Source: Anthostomella pinea (taxonomy: Eukaryota; Ascomycota; Sordariomycetes; Xylariales; Xylariaceae). Taken from it: a stretch of DNA of 64,000 nucleotides. Below are positions 11,001-20,989 of the stretch, one piece after another; the first letter of the stretch is position 1, and every line of letters starts with the position of its first letter. The stretch covers positions 2,790,001-2,854,000 of the forward strand of contig CAUWAG010000010.1 of assembly GCA_963556695.1 (NCBI GenBank), in the 5' to 3' direction. Below the pieces are notes generated by a model. It ran no database searches. It was not told the DNA's origin and saw only the letters and a program-made list of their open reading frames with translations. Position numbers and translations under genes: made by a program.

Positions 11001-12276
11001 GGACCAGACAAGCACCAGCGCCACAAGAGAAATGGAAGAGAAAGTCGAAGAAGAAGAAGAGGAGGAGGAGGAAGGAGACGATCTGGAAGATGGCGGTTCA
11101 AAGGGGGAGACGAGTCCTGCAGACATGTCACATTTGAGAGATCTCATTCTGCGTATGGCTCAGAGAATCGACGAGAGAGTGGTTTCCAAGCGTGACGGCA
11201 TCGACGAACTCGACGACTCTTCCAAGCTAAGAGCATTTGAACGGATCTTGGGAGATCTGATATCTCGATCCAGGGTCAACGTGGTCGAGCAGGGGTCTAT
11301 CGAGTCAACGCCAGAAGCAAACACGAGATCGAAGACAAACTCCAATGACGAAGTGGAGCAGGCAGACGCCCAGTTGATTGATAAACCCAACACACAAGAC
11401 AAGCAACCAGCAGCGACGACACAAGGCGATGCTGGGGCTCGGGATCAGCCAGTCGAGGAGGATCTCGAGCAAGGCGAGCTCTTGGGAATGGTCTTGACTG
11501 TGAAGAACAAAGTGAATGGAAAATACGAAGACCGACCCGAGAGGCTCACAAAGCGGGACGAGTGGCTTGTCCAGTACAACATCGAGGAAATACCAGATGA
11601 GCGTGCACGCAAAATTTACAGCCAGGTCCAGGAAAGGCGTCGCAAGACATTCGAGGACACTGGAGATAAAGAGAAGGAATGGTACAAGATGTTCCGCGGT
11701 CAACTCGACGAGCGCACCCAACGTGGCCGAAGATTCAGAGCCAAGGAGTCCAAAAATGCTGCGGGACGTCCAGTCCACGTAGTGGACCAGGACATGCCTC
11801 TCAAGTATGAAGATGTCTTTGGGGAGCTGCCAGAAGAAGAGCAGCCGCTTGAGGAGACTTCTGAGTACGACATGGAGAATGACGATGTGGATGATCTCAT
11901 GGACGAGCCGGAGGGCTCGGACTTGGAGAGTACGGAGGTTGAGAACCACACAGAGGATGAGCAGGTCATAGAGTTGGCTCCCGAGGTCGAGCCTGCTGAA
12001 GCAACGCTGCCGGAGGTGGATAGCCAGGCTCAGGAGGCGGACACGGAAACTGCTCAGGATGTGGACATGGACACTGCTCACGACGTGAACACGGAGATTA
12101 AGCAGGAGGTGAACAAAGAGGGTACTCAGGAAGCGGACACAGAGAGCAACAAGGAGGCGGACTCGGAGAAAGCTCAGAACGTGGAAACGGACGCGACGGA
12201 CAAAGGTACAGAAGACGCCATACCTGAGGAAGCAGCCAACAGTAGTCCCGAAGAGGAGAAAAAGAAGGAGGACTAA
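8080..12276 (+). CDS. pet127: Pet127, mitochondrial RNA-processing exoribonuclease
   Basis: One uninterrupted frame of 1398 residues. The N-terminus is Arg/Ser-rich with an RPFSTTIPRR stretch at about 45, a typical mitochondrial presequence. Residues about 55-280 are low-complexity, Lys/Pro-rich. The conserved Pet127 domain spans about 365-715 (from LTYGLERVLFNPGVYQL to FMYVFAKPV). It includes HWKNGTYAID and GTGMFDLKTRA at about 572-582, a plausible D-x-K part of a PD-(D/E)XK nuclease core. Yeast Pet127 is a 5'-to-3' exonuclease that matures mitochondrial transcripts. The remaining C-terminal half (about 750-1398) is very acidic and repetitive, with runs of Glu near 990 and a degenerate repeat built on 'E-A-D-T-E' units after about 1300, and is much longer than in yeast. 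Confidence 0.9.
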   Translation: MLQLGSRNARRLGASYICATCLARPRPSFAHRAAIIPSHHGRPFSTTIPRRAEAITEDPAPSDKAADKVAEPQPPSKKPPPKKGKKSKKSKPKAPAGSGANQNNLRAAKPKNPPTTTPETDAQRQIQVLQGALASLKKVLAAQNIDIGKTGKPSQETAATPSTKPGTKKKSKSKPKKGNAEETSTPTAEKEDGQTSTEGQPAKPTAGNIVRLVKSRNKASKSKARTPRSKEVVPASPSGHEVEQAQAAPSKNPFPGEPYDFNTKSSPFSTAKEQCTKGPPEIRKIAGKQIKGENASKAASRYMGKPFSGELPPPDILNDLDSEARPVRKHGRESKTRPGRLSLKISTINPKATALVPMSTEQPAVPTLTYGLERVLFNPGVYQLQDPRSRVYNFDPYLSQIMPIQEFDFNALKQYVTSSKDTTLISIAKENEKKYTGSTSSMTSMLSHFHYLLSSWRDISTNMLSRNFEPDSKRFTQIMRAPAAIFLHWKNGTYAIDADKEFDTANILSMLGKSMEKLLTLSKEDYEKYRHVNSDQITEEERNAEEAYHYTGFGDFMMRSQLDAYDPRVPGTGMFDLKTRAVVSIRMDAKGYQKGLGYEIRNRFGQWESFEREYYDMIRSAFLKYSLQVRMGRMDGIFVAFHNTQRIFGFQYIPLSEMDESLHGTSNTTLGDREFKLSLRLLNDLLNRATKKFPEQSLRLHFETRTSTTAPFMYVFAKPVQPGEIEQVQSAGKASVEAFERDILGMSKDVTETQSGPVAQNDEAIEEDIEEEEDPAAEEMTTFAAWEEARQMVEDAMDDDELGVGTVREAIEDALEQSGILRARSSTEAREYVDALLGAITGKAPSDLADSPSVLAVEEDAHEDASENDHEPGDSTSTNIDEPLQSTELHSEEPLRVSEDVQVDASKGLEGSPDTPASAHEESSESSPESRQAATESSEQAQVEATHKLGTLKEEHDDGSFGTRGSLSPGETVMDQTSTSATREMEEKVEEEEEEEEEGDDLEDGGSKGETSPADMSHLRDLILRMAQRIDERVVSKRDGIDELDDSSKLRAFERILGDLISRSRVNVVEQGSIESTPEANTRSKTNSNDEVEQADAQLIDKPNTQDKQPAATTQGDAGARDQPVEEDLEQGELLGMVLTVKNKVNGKYEDRPERLTKRDEWLVQYNIEEIPDERARKIYSQVQERRRKTFEDTGDKEKEWYKMFRGQLDERTQRGRRFRAKESKNAAGRPVHVVDQDMPLKYEDVFGELPEEEQPLEETSEYDMENDDVDDLMDEPEGSDLESTEVENHTEDEQVIELAPEVEPAEATLPEVDSQAQEADTETAQDVDMDTAHDVNTEIKQEVNKEGTQEADTESNKEADSEKAQNVETDATDKGTEDAIPEEAANSSPEEEKKKED

Positions 12277-12657
12277 GGCCACTGCGCCTCTTGATCATGT
12301 ACACTACATATGTATTGATTGCGAGTAGTCAGCGATCGGTGTAGGATAGGGTGGGTTATGTTAATATCTCCAACGAGCTGGACACGCCACACGAGCTGTC
12401 TACCTTAGAAAATTTATATGCGAATCACATCGAATCAGTTCTAGATTTGCCTGTAAGTCCAACCAGTTTTCTAACCTTAGTCCGTATCACATTGTAAACG
12501 ATCACGTTATGTTAATATTGACATTTAATTAGGGGGATGCTTTACATATGAAACAACTTACATTTGGTTTCGTAGTGTCACATATAACCACTTACAATGG
12601 TATGACACCCTTTCTCTTTCTCCTTGATCGGTTCATCTGGCAGTCTCAATTAGTCAC
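12277..12657. other. Convergent intergenic region, no gene seen
   Basis: AT-richer than its neighbours; presumably the 3' untranslated regions of Pet127 and of the gene on the other strand. Confidence 0.5.
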
Positions 12658-13464
12658 TCACGTTCTTGCCGAGCTCATGCGAAACCCACACCGTGAGCCA
12701 GCGCCAACGCCAGCGCCACCACCTGCAGCGTTATCAGCATTAGCATCATCTGCTCCAGCAGCATCCGGACGCCCAAATACAGTCACCATATGCAACGGCG
12801 GTTCAAGCCGGGGCACCCTGCCGGTGCTCCCAGGCGGTGCATCATACCCCTCCGAGATGAAAATAAACCTCTCCACAAACGCGCCGCACATCTCGCTCTG
12901 CCCACGCTCCCGCAGCAGCGCCAGCACCCCACGCATAAACGGGTTCATAGCCGCCAGCTCGGCGTACCCAAGGTCGGAGGGGTACACCTCGACGCGTTCG
13001 CGGACGAGCCAGTCGCGCCCCGCGCGCCGGAACACTTGTGATATAGCCTCGCGCGCGGGACGGTTGAGGATGCTGGCCGTGCCGATCAGGCGCAGCGTGC
13101 GCAACGACCCGCCGGCCGCGACGTGGTTTGCGGCGAGCATGTCGCGGTAGCGCATGCTTGTCAGACGCGGCGAGTTGGGCTGGTCGCCCTGGGTCAGGGC
13201 GACGAAGAGGGTTAGGTACGCCCCGGAGGTCGGCGACGTGGCGTAGGTGTTTAGGACGCCGCCGGTGCTTCTGCTGCGGACGGCGGCCGGGGCGGAGGGA
13301 TCCGGGGATGGCGGCGGGAGCGTGATGCAGGCCCAGACGAAGTTGTAAGGTTTGGGGCCGAGACCGTACGGCTCGAGGAGCTCGAGCTCGCGGTTCTCGG
13401 GGGCTTGGGGATGGAGGATTAGGGCGTGGGATTCGATGGTGGGGAGGGCATGGCGGTTGGTCAT
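12658..13464 (-). CDS. Hypothetical protein, 268 residues
   Basis: A single clean frame of unusually GC-rich sequence beginning MTNRHALPTIESHALILHP. I do not recognise the family. There is no signal peptide and no clear membrane span. The middle part (LRTLRLIGTASILNRP, then REAISQVFRRAGRDW) looks like an ordinary folded alpha/beta domain, while the last 40 residues are Gly/Ala-rich low complexity (a GGGAGVGAG run). The strong third-position GC bias over the whole frame supports real coding. It is convergent with Pet127 and its promoter lies to the right. A Pezizomycotina-specific protein is the best description. Confidence 0.6.
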   Translation of the reverse strand: MTNRHALPTIESHALILHPQAPENRELELLEPYGLGPKPYNFVWACITLPPPSPDPSAPAAVRSRSTGGVLNTYATSPTSGAYLTLFVALTQGDQPNSPRLTSMRYRDMLAANHVAAGGSLRTLRLIGTASILNRPAREAISQVFRRAGRDWLVRERVEVYPSDLGYAELAAMNPFMRGVLALLRERGQSEMCGAFVERFIFISEGYDAPPGSTGRVPRLEPPLHMVTVFGRPDAAGADDANADNAAGGGAGVGAGSRCGFRMSSART

Positions 13465-14384
13465 GGTTGCGGTCTGTTGGGTTAGTTGGGTGATGGGGGT
13501 TTTGTATATCTGTGTGTAGGTAGGTCTGTCTGTTGGGATATGATCTGATCTGAGCAGATTGGATCTGAAGATTGGATCTGAAGATTGGATCTGGAGACTG
13601 GGTGGTTATGATGGTATTGCAGATTCAGTCAACGAGTACTCGAATACTTATGTATGTCTCCAGGCCCTGAAAACTTCACTTGATGCTATGTCGACAAGGA
13701 CAGTGTCTTGATGCGACGTTGACAAGGACACTGTTCCCCTTAACTTGTGCCATGGTTGGGGACAATCATGCCTCTGTACGCCTACCACCTGTTGCCTCGA
13801 GATGGCCATACAATAGGATTGTGTCGGGTAACAAATGCCTTCTTATTGACAATGGAATACCATATATGCCCCCATAGGATCGGCTTTGGAACGAGGGTCT
13901 TTGTCGAGCGCTCTATGTCTTTGTCGTGATGGATACCCCTATTTGCCAAAGCCCCCTGAGATGGCGGCAGTGGGACAGGGGTCAGACATGAACCTTCATG
14001 TCAAAGCCCGCCGCCTTTGGACTATAGGGAAGCGCGATGGTAGTAGAGAATAGTCAACTATGGGAAATACGCCTCAAGTCCATGAGCTCCTCCCAAGGGC
14101 GAAAGCCAACAGAGTGGGAGCGGGCGGGTATTGCGTGACAAGGTCTCTTGCGCTCACTACTCGCCCGAAAAGAATCTATTCAGGGATGAGACGGCGCCAA
14201 CTTCCGTGTTAAGCAGTCATGAGCGAACGCTAGACATCAGCCTGATGATGGACTGGGATCATCCCTCATAGCGTTTGGATTGGTTTGACCGGGACGAGAG
14301 GGCACAAAGAGACATCTCAAGTCGCTAGCTACCGTTCAAAGACGGAAAACGGGTGTATTTCTCGCTAAGTAAGGCAATATATTC
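13465..14384. other. Intergenic, no gene seen; short tandem repeat at 13556-13594
   Basis: Holds three direct copies of a 13 bp unit (AGATTGGATCTGA, the third with one change) at 13556-13594, in the upstream region of the hypothetical gene to the left. Short open frames at about 13680-13930 match nothing known. Confidence 0.5.
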
Positions 14385-15814
14385 TCAGGGTTCGGCAGGG
14401 TCTTTCAGTCCCCGTTCCGAGCCCGCTTCACTAAACTCTTCGTCCTCCACGGATCTTCTGCCCACAGATTGTGTCGGCACGGCCGTCTTCTCGACACCAC
14501 CCTCCAGGTCACTCGTATGCGCCCCCAGCCTGCCCGGGCATGGGAGGTCATCTGTACTGTCGAGCTCGATATGTATAGTGATGTCCTCTGCATAAGGATA
14601 ATTTGATCCCCGTGTTATATCGGTTATGAAGTCGAGGTTGTTGCCATAGGTGGGGCTCCTCCTAATTTCATTCATCTTGCCCTTCGCTTCGATCCCTGAC
14701 GACAACCCTTCCGTGTTGACGTTCGAGGCGCGTACGATCTTCTTGATCAAGTCTGCCATGTTCATCTCGATGTGCAGCTTCACGGCGTATGCGACGGATT
14801 GGAATTGGAGGTAGCTGTGTATGACATGTGTCAGCTGCAGATGCCACGGGCTAGGGGTACGTGACGTACATCAAATCGTTCGGCAAAGACATGAGACCGA
14901 TCAAGATAACCTGGCCCCCAATTAGATGGTTCATGACCTAAAATATAGCAGGCTAGACGTACATCACATGAAATCGACATCGCAACCATGAAGATGTTGA
15001 ACCGGAACAGCGGAACGTATTTCTTCAAGCCGTTGGAAATAAGCTGGTGTCGAACCAGGTAAATGAAGTAAACGTTGAGCCCTTGCCAGTCAGTCAGCGC
15101 CTGGTGCTCAGTCGGGAGCGGGCTCTTCAGGTCTTACCGAGGTCCAAGATCAAGAAGATGGTCTTTTCAATCCGATCCCACACCTCGTTGATGTCGATCC
15201 AGGTGTCGTTTATTTCGAGACGTGCCGGTATCCAGATGATGAAGACGGCGACGTTGATGAACGTCATGACACCGAAGACCGCCCATTTCAGTTTCCTCGC
15301 ACGGCGCCGCACCATGATCAACAGCGATATTCGGTTCGTAATGATTTGGATGATGAGTTGAGACTGGAACACCCATAGTACGACTGTTGGACAGTTTGGT
15401 AAGCCATGATGATCGGGTTCGGGAGTCGAGAGAAGCATATAGGGGCAAGGTTCAGCTTACTGATGAAAAACCATAGCCAGAAACTGTGGTATACAGTATC
15501 ATATCAGCTTCCATCCGTCACAACCTCTTCTGGGTGAGGATCACCATTACATACCTCGCTTGTATGATATCCCGAAGATACAGAAAGCTGATTATTGCCA
15601 TTATGTTATTCACCAGCCAGTGGCCCCAGATCATCGAAACGTATATGCTGACCCGGCGGGCGCGCCTCCACGATTGTAACGTCTGCCGGGCTGCTGTCGC
15701 CGCGGAGAATATGGCGAAAGCGATCGTAAATCCCAAAAATATGCTGGCTATCATAATCGAGTACTCGTCCATCTCCTCCTTTTCAAAGTGGTCGGGGACA
15801 AGGAAGCCTGCCAT
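14385..15814 (-). CDS. Fungal multi-pass integral membrane protein of unknown function
   Basis: Six exons (15555-15814, a 23 nt microexon 15461-15483, 15138-15383, 14963-15081, 14870-14910, 14385-14814) join in frame to 372 residues. Hydrophobic segments are visible in every exon: YSIMIASIFLGFTIAFAIFS, MIWGHWLVNNIMAIISFLY, FWLWFFI, KWAVFGVMTFINVAVFIIWI, IFLILDLGLNVYFIYLV and FRFNIFMVAMSIS, plus a span around VILIGLMSLP, so about seven helices. The C-terminal 130 residues are soluble and acidic. I recognise this as a widespread uncharacterised Pezizomycotina family, receptor-like only by topology. The start is uncertain: the frame stays open upstream to a possible acceptor near 15857, so one more 5' exon may exist. 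Confidence 0.72.
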
Positions 15815-16815
15815 GATTGCGGCTTTCGCTTCAAGAAAAGCGATCGTGGTCTCAAGCTGTGATACCCATTGACGAAAAGAGCATCAGTACAACAAGACGT
15901 CGAGAGAATGCGACAATGAAGAATTCAGGGTCCGTAGATCGCTTGTACTAGACTGACGGCAGATGCTGATAGAGTTTCGACTGCCAATACCGAAAGATCG
16001 GTCTAGATGTGCCTGAATCGTGAGGCCGATTAGAGTTCAACGACGTGATGATCCCCAGGAAGCACCCGCATAGTAAGACTCGCGCCGGCCGCACGAAGTG
16101 GCGGGCCATGCCCTTTTTCTGCAATGATCGCCCATGGGGATTAGCAGAGCTGGGAAAGGCGCTGGATATTCGGGCATTACTTGAGATGTCAAGGGTGGAA
16201 GAGTCATCTTCCTCCATAAGCCGGTCACTCACTTGGATCCTGTGGTACCAGAATTTAGTACCGTGAATCGTGGGGAAACTGTCAGTTCGAACCCGATGAC
16301 CCCTAGTCTCGACACCGTTCCGCCCAGGCCATACATGTATTCAGTCCACACGACCCCGGATCTAAAATAAACGCTCCCACATTCCGCTGCTTGCAAGTTG
16401 CCGCCCCGGAACCCGCCTGCCTTTTATGCATTGGCTTTCCATGTAGGAACCGGCTCCTTATTAGTGCTGAGTGGCGGTGGTGACCCTCTAGCTAGTTCGA
16501 TTCGGCGAACACCCTGAAGAATATGGTCATATGTAGTTATAATCTTCTGAACCTGGCTCACATGGTAACAAGGGACCAGAAGTCAGCACGGCTGGAAAAG
16601 TGGCACGGTGTACTGATCTCTGATATCAGTATAGCCGCTACACATGATGTACCTATTGTTGCTTTGCAACTTCAGTCGATGGTACCTAGTATCCAACAAC
16701 CCTCTTTTTCATGAGGCGGGATACGTGATGTGCCTACTGTACCCGGTACGACTGGGCCCAGCATGACGGCCCGCATGAGATTCACTCTGGAGGTGTCGAA
16801 TACAACTTCGAACTA
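15815..16815. other. Intergenic between the membrane protein and the Tc1 element
   Basis: May contain the promoter and perhaps a first exon of the membrane protein at its left end. Overlapping 60-95 codon frames at 15948-16266 on both strands are not convincing. Nothing else was seen. Confidence 0.45.
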
Positions 16816-18150
16816 CACTAACCCCACACAAGCTCCGTACGGCCCCATCCACACACCGTCACCACCACATTCACTGCTCAATTGCGAAGGCATCACGAGG
16901 CCGAAAATTATAACAAAATATGCATTTGATAGCGGTTTAGTAGTGGTTGTACCAGCCGCGCGCCCGGACCACTGTGGCAATCCGGTCAGGGAGAGATTTG
17001 ATGAGCTTCTTCGGGAGGTCGGGATCCAACTCTGACCACGCGGCTTGGATTATCTCTTTAGTCCATGCCTGGTGAGCGATATTGTCCTTCAGGTCTTGAA
17101 AACGAGGCTCTATTTCCCTTATCTTTTTCTTTAGAGCTGCCCAAATGTGCTCGATAGGGTTCAAATCGGGGCTGTGAGGAGGCCAGTCGATAGTCCAGAT
17201 CCCGTGCTCCTCTAACCACTCCGGCGAGCCTTCTTTGACATGCATAGGAGCATTATCTTACTGAAAAGGGTTCCCTGCCTTATAGAACGGAAGAAGACCT
17301 TCCTTCAGGACCTGTTGATAGCACCTAACAGAGACTCCTCCGCGTGGTGAATCCGGATCTCCTTCGCAGAAGACCAGCTTGCCTAGGCCATCTTCGTCGT
17401 TACGTAACCACATCAAACCCCAAACTATTATCGAAATACGAGCTCTCCCGTGGCTCTGTGGGTTCATAAGATCCTTGCGGTACCGTTCGTTGGAGAGGCA
17501 GATGACCATTCGCCAGGTCTATCGGGATCATTCTGGATGGTGCATTCGTCGGAGAAGAGGGCCATCATCAACTCCTTTTGAGCGCGCTATGTGCGGTATT
17601 TTCACGCCCAAGCAAGCCGTTTCGCGGCGTCATCCTCCGTGAGAGAGATTCGTTTTGCTGTGCGCCATTTATTGAGGCCATGGCGGCGGAGAGCCCTCAC
17701 GATGGTCTCCGTGTGGCAGGTAACGCGTGCTTTGGCTTTGAGCGCCTCTCACGAGAGACGAGGGAACCTCCGCGCCAAATCAACTAGATGGCGTTCTTGC
17801 CAATACGAAAGAAGCCTAGGAGTTCCCTTCCTTCGCGCAGTGCGCGTGGTTTTGGTAGTGTTGACACGTGAGCAAATCTCAGAGATGGTTTCGACACGTT
17901 CTGTGCCGTAGGCGCGTGCGACATCCCTACGACTGCGGCCCTCCGCGCGCGCCGCAATAATGCCTGCAAGCGCCTCCGAAGTAAATTCGCCGTTCGGCTG
18001 GCGAGTGCCGCTCAAAACGGTACCCATTTCGTTAATATCCATGGCGAATTGATTTTATTATGAATTATCGCAAGATGAGGGTGTCGCGTTGTTGTTTTGG
18101 TCAGAAGATTGAATTGGGGCTAGCGTACGGAGACTTATGTGGGACAAGTG
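16816..18150 (-). mobile_element. Decayed Tc1/mariner transposon with both ends and TA target
   Basis: A 1335 bp element with TA at both junctions (16814-16815 and 18151-18152). The left end reads TACACTAACCCCACACAAG and the right end, reversed, TACACTTGTCCCACATAAG; both then continue CTCCGTACG. The ends enclose a broken transposase on the minus strand. The same terminal sequence bounds the 213 bp MITE at 24997-25209, so this is the only related transposase seen here for that element, though it cannot be active. Confidence 0.87.
16937..18042 (-). pseudogene. Tc1-type (DD34E) transposase pseudogene
   Basis: The reading starts MDINEMGTVLSG with a helix-turn-helix region (GRSRRDVARAYGTERVETIS), then a decayed middle, then the catalytic core. 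The first Asp is in FSDECTIQ, the second in QDNAPMHV, and the third residue, Glu, in PHSPDLNPIEHIW, exactly 34 residues after the second Asp, as in Tc1. Lesions: stops after RFPRLS and after RLAWA (both TGA, probably from CGA), a further TAG nearby, a frameshift near 17505-17515, and a TAA at about 17255-17257 where family members have Gln (CAA). The substitutions fit C-to-T decay. Confidence 0.87.
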
Positions 18151-18152
18151 TA

Positions 18153-18596
18153 CCATACCCGTGGTCAAAGGATGCATATCCGGCGAACGAGTTCCCGGCG
18201 GCCGAAGTCCAGCACCTCCAGTGAGTCCATAGCATGTGCACCATCGCCACTGCGGCGTGTATGAGAGTCACTATAAGTGCGAGGCAGTACGATCAGGTGT
18301 TGCTGATACCGAAATGTTCGCCTTACATGGTGAATACCTGCTTCAAAGCGTTGCTCATAACGGGGCCTTCGGCTTCATATCCTCAGGGGTGGCTCTGCTG
18401 AACATGTCATACGGCGTCTTCCAAGCTGCCTTAGGGGGGCTATATTGTGCACAAGGTACCGGAACCCAAGGTTATTCAGCAAGCCGCATCGAAGGTATTC
18501 TGACAAGTCTGAGGATTGGACATCACATATGAGCACCAAAGCAAGGCCATGCCACTGGAAAGGTCAAGATGAATCTCAAATCCATACCCCCTATCT
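18153..18596. other. Intergenic, no gene seen
   Basis: Between the Tc1 element and the 3' end of the aspartic protease. A 98-codon open frame at 18236-18532 has no recognisable features. Confidence 0.5.
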
Positions 18597-19905
18597 TCAA
18601 TCATACTTCACAGACCCCATAGAGATCTTCCCCTCGTCATAATCAAAGACCAAATACACGCTCCTGATAAAAGTAGCGCCGAGTAGGAAAATCGGCCCCG
18701 GCGTGCCAATAAGGCCCAGATAACACAGCTCACGACCCTCATCATCCGTGATCTCTCCGATATTGGCAGGGTCTCCGAACGGGTAGATCACCTCGCCATA
18801 CGGCACCCTGACCCGCGGCCCACCCGACTCGAAGCCAAATCCGAACTCGAGGCCTTTGGTCGAGTTCCGAAGCTCGCAGGACACGTACGGAAAGGTCTGC
18901 ACGATTGTCGCATTCATCCGCGCCGCAACATCGTCGTAGATTTCGGTCGGCAGGTACATATTCGGCGCCGCCGAGTCGAGCACAGTGGTGATATTCCTCC
19001 CCTCGCCCGTCAGATTCACAGCCGTCCCATCCGCGCCCACATACGCCACGGACGTCAGGTTGACTGCCCATTCGGACCAAACCCTATCCCGGCCCTGCGT
19101 GACCACCGGGAGGCTCTTCAGCTCGCCCTCGAACTTGGTCTCGTCGATCCCTCCGAAGAGGATGCTGCCGGTCTCGGCCGACTGCCTGTTCAGCCACAGA
19201 CTGAACAGTTGCTTCGACGCGTACCCGTGCTGGTACAGCGACTGCCAGAGCGGCGGGATCGTGTCGTTGGCTTGGCCGTCTGGGGACACGGGAGGGCCCA
19301 GGCCGATGAGGCCCCAGATGCCGCTGCCGAAGATGTCGGGCGGGACATCGCAGGCGCCGATCTGTGCGCGCGAAACGGACACCGGTCAGTCAAGGAGAGC
19401 AATGGTAGGGCGCTTCACACACGCACCGTCATGTTGGGCATCACTGCCCCGCCTACAGTCACGGTGTCATTGTAGAACTGGCCCAAGACAGTGTGCCCAG
19501 GCTCTAGGCCGTACGACACGTCGAACGGCACGCCCGTCGCAATCGATGTCGACGAGTCCTCTGGGTCGAATCCACCTGCGGGACAGGGGTCTGGGGCGCA
19601 GCCTGAAGAGTTCGCCAGCGGCACCCAGAGGTAGCTGCTGGCCGTGTCGACGGTGAGAGAATAGGGCAGCGGGGGCGTGCCGACTGTGATGTCCAGAGTG
19701 TAGCGCTGGGCAGGAGTCAGTCTACACTGTCAGGTATCAAGAGGAGGATGTCATGGACCTGGTACGCGAGTTCATTGTGTAGAGGGAGGGCTAGGTCTCT
19801 TCGCCATGGTCGGCTGTCGCAGGCTGTGCTCTGTCGGAATGTGAGTTCCAGGGGCTCAGCCAAACTCAGCGTCGCGAAGAGAAGGGAAAGCAGCATCATG
19901 AACAT
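18597..19905 (-). CDS. Secreted pepsin-like aspartic protease (A1) with DTA/DSA motifs
   Basis: Exons 19759-19905, 19427-19705 and 18597-19361 give 396 residues in frame. A signal peptide is clear (MFMMLLSLLFATLSLA). The A1 fold is shown by YTLDITVGTPP, the first active-site region at Asp69, GIWGLIGLGPP, GSILFGGID, the second active-site region at about Asp271 and the C-terminal FLLGATFIRSVYLVFDYD. Several N-glycosylation sites are present. Both catalytic Asp are kept, but the invariant Gly after each is Ala: VDTASS instead of DTGSS, and LDSAAP instead of DSGTT. There is no C-terminal anchor, so it is probably soluble. Activity is uncertain. The first donor (GTCCAT) is weak, though the splice keeps frame and has a CTGAC branch site. 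Confidence 0.85.
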
Positions 19906-20989
19906 GTTGACTGGATGTCCTTGTTAATGCAGCGGAAGTTGAGCGAGGACATGCTGCACTTATAGCAAAAACCTGAAGGGTCCTATTGCATTGACTGAAA
20001 TTCTAGATTATACTCCAAAGATCATAAGCAGTTAGCCATGAGTAAGATCGCGGGGTCTGGAGCGAAATCCCCAGTTGATATATTCTGATCAGGTTACATC
20101 GCCGCATACCCCAGGATAGACCAGCCAATGGCGTCTGTCACCGGGCAGCCGCCGGCGCTCCTTCGGCACCGTTTACAGTCCTGGAGATCTAAAGGGGAAA
20201 AGACTCGCTGCTCGCAAGCAGGAGAAACCTCGCTATAGCTTAGTCAGACAAGCATTATTAGTCACCTCCTACGGTGTGGGAGGCCGGTAAGTCCGCATGA
20301 CCAATACGTTGGGCTATGTGTAAGACCGACAATCTACCCAGGGAATTGCTACTCAGAGGACATCTATCTAAACCCAGAGAACAGGGTCCAGAGAATACAA
20401 AGACGGTATCTCACAAGCGATTGTCGTGAAGGACTAGGCGCCGAGAGTTGTGATATGAAGATATAGTACGAAAACACCGAGAGGAAAACACCGTAATACC
20501 TTGTGACTGTATGTCAGGGGTCGTAACTTTTAGGAGGGATATTAGGCCGAAGAGGGGTATACAGGGCCCGTCGAGGGCATATAGGGTCGATTGGATGCCT
20601 ACATCCATAGAAGAAAGGGACTAGACGATAACAATAGCAGATACTTATATATTCCATGTAGCAACACCCGAAGGAGGGGTGGAGGTCGTATAATTGGTTA
20701 CCGTTTTTGCTAGCTACCGTTCCCAGATTGCGAAAGCGAAGGAGAGACGACTGGACGTGGCCTCACTATGCCCCGTAACCATTATTCATCACATTATTAA
20801 GGATGTCTATAACAATGAAGAGAAATTTATCCATTACCACCACCACCACCACCACCAGCCAACTAGCAACAACACATCCCCAGCCCAAGAAGGCCCACCC
20901 CATCTACCTCTACCGTCCTCCCGATCTCGTCATCTACCCATCAGCCACCAAACTCCCGCTCGCACCCTCACCCTCTTCCCCCCCTCGGT
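19906..20989. other. Intergenic, no gene seen; CAC microsatellite near 20835-20858
   Basis: Carries the promoter of the protease at its left. A His-rich open frame at 20694-21212 is produced by a (CAC)n microsatellite and runs antisense to the next gene, so it is not accepted. Confidence 0.5.

Noticed and set aside
11305..12282. 325-codon frame opposite the Pet127 tail
   Set aside because: Shadow of the repetitive GA-rich coding strand; Leu/Arg-rich with no features of its own.
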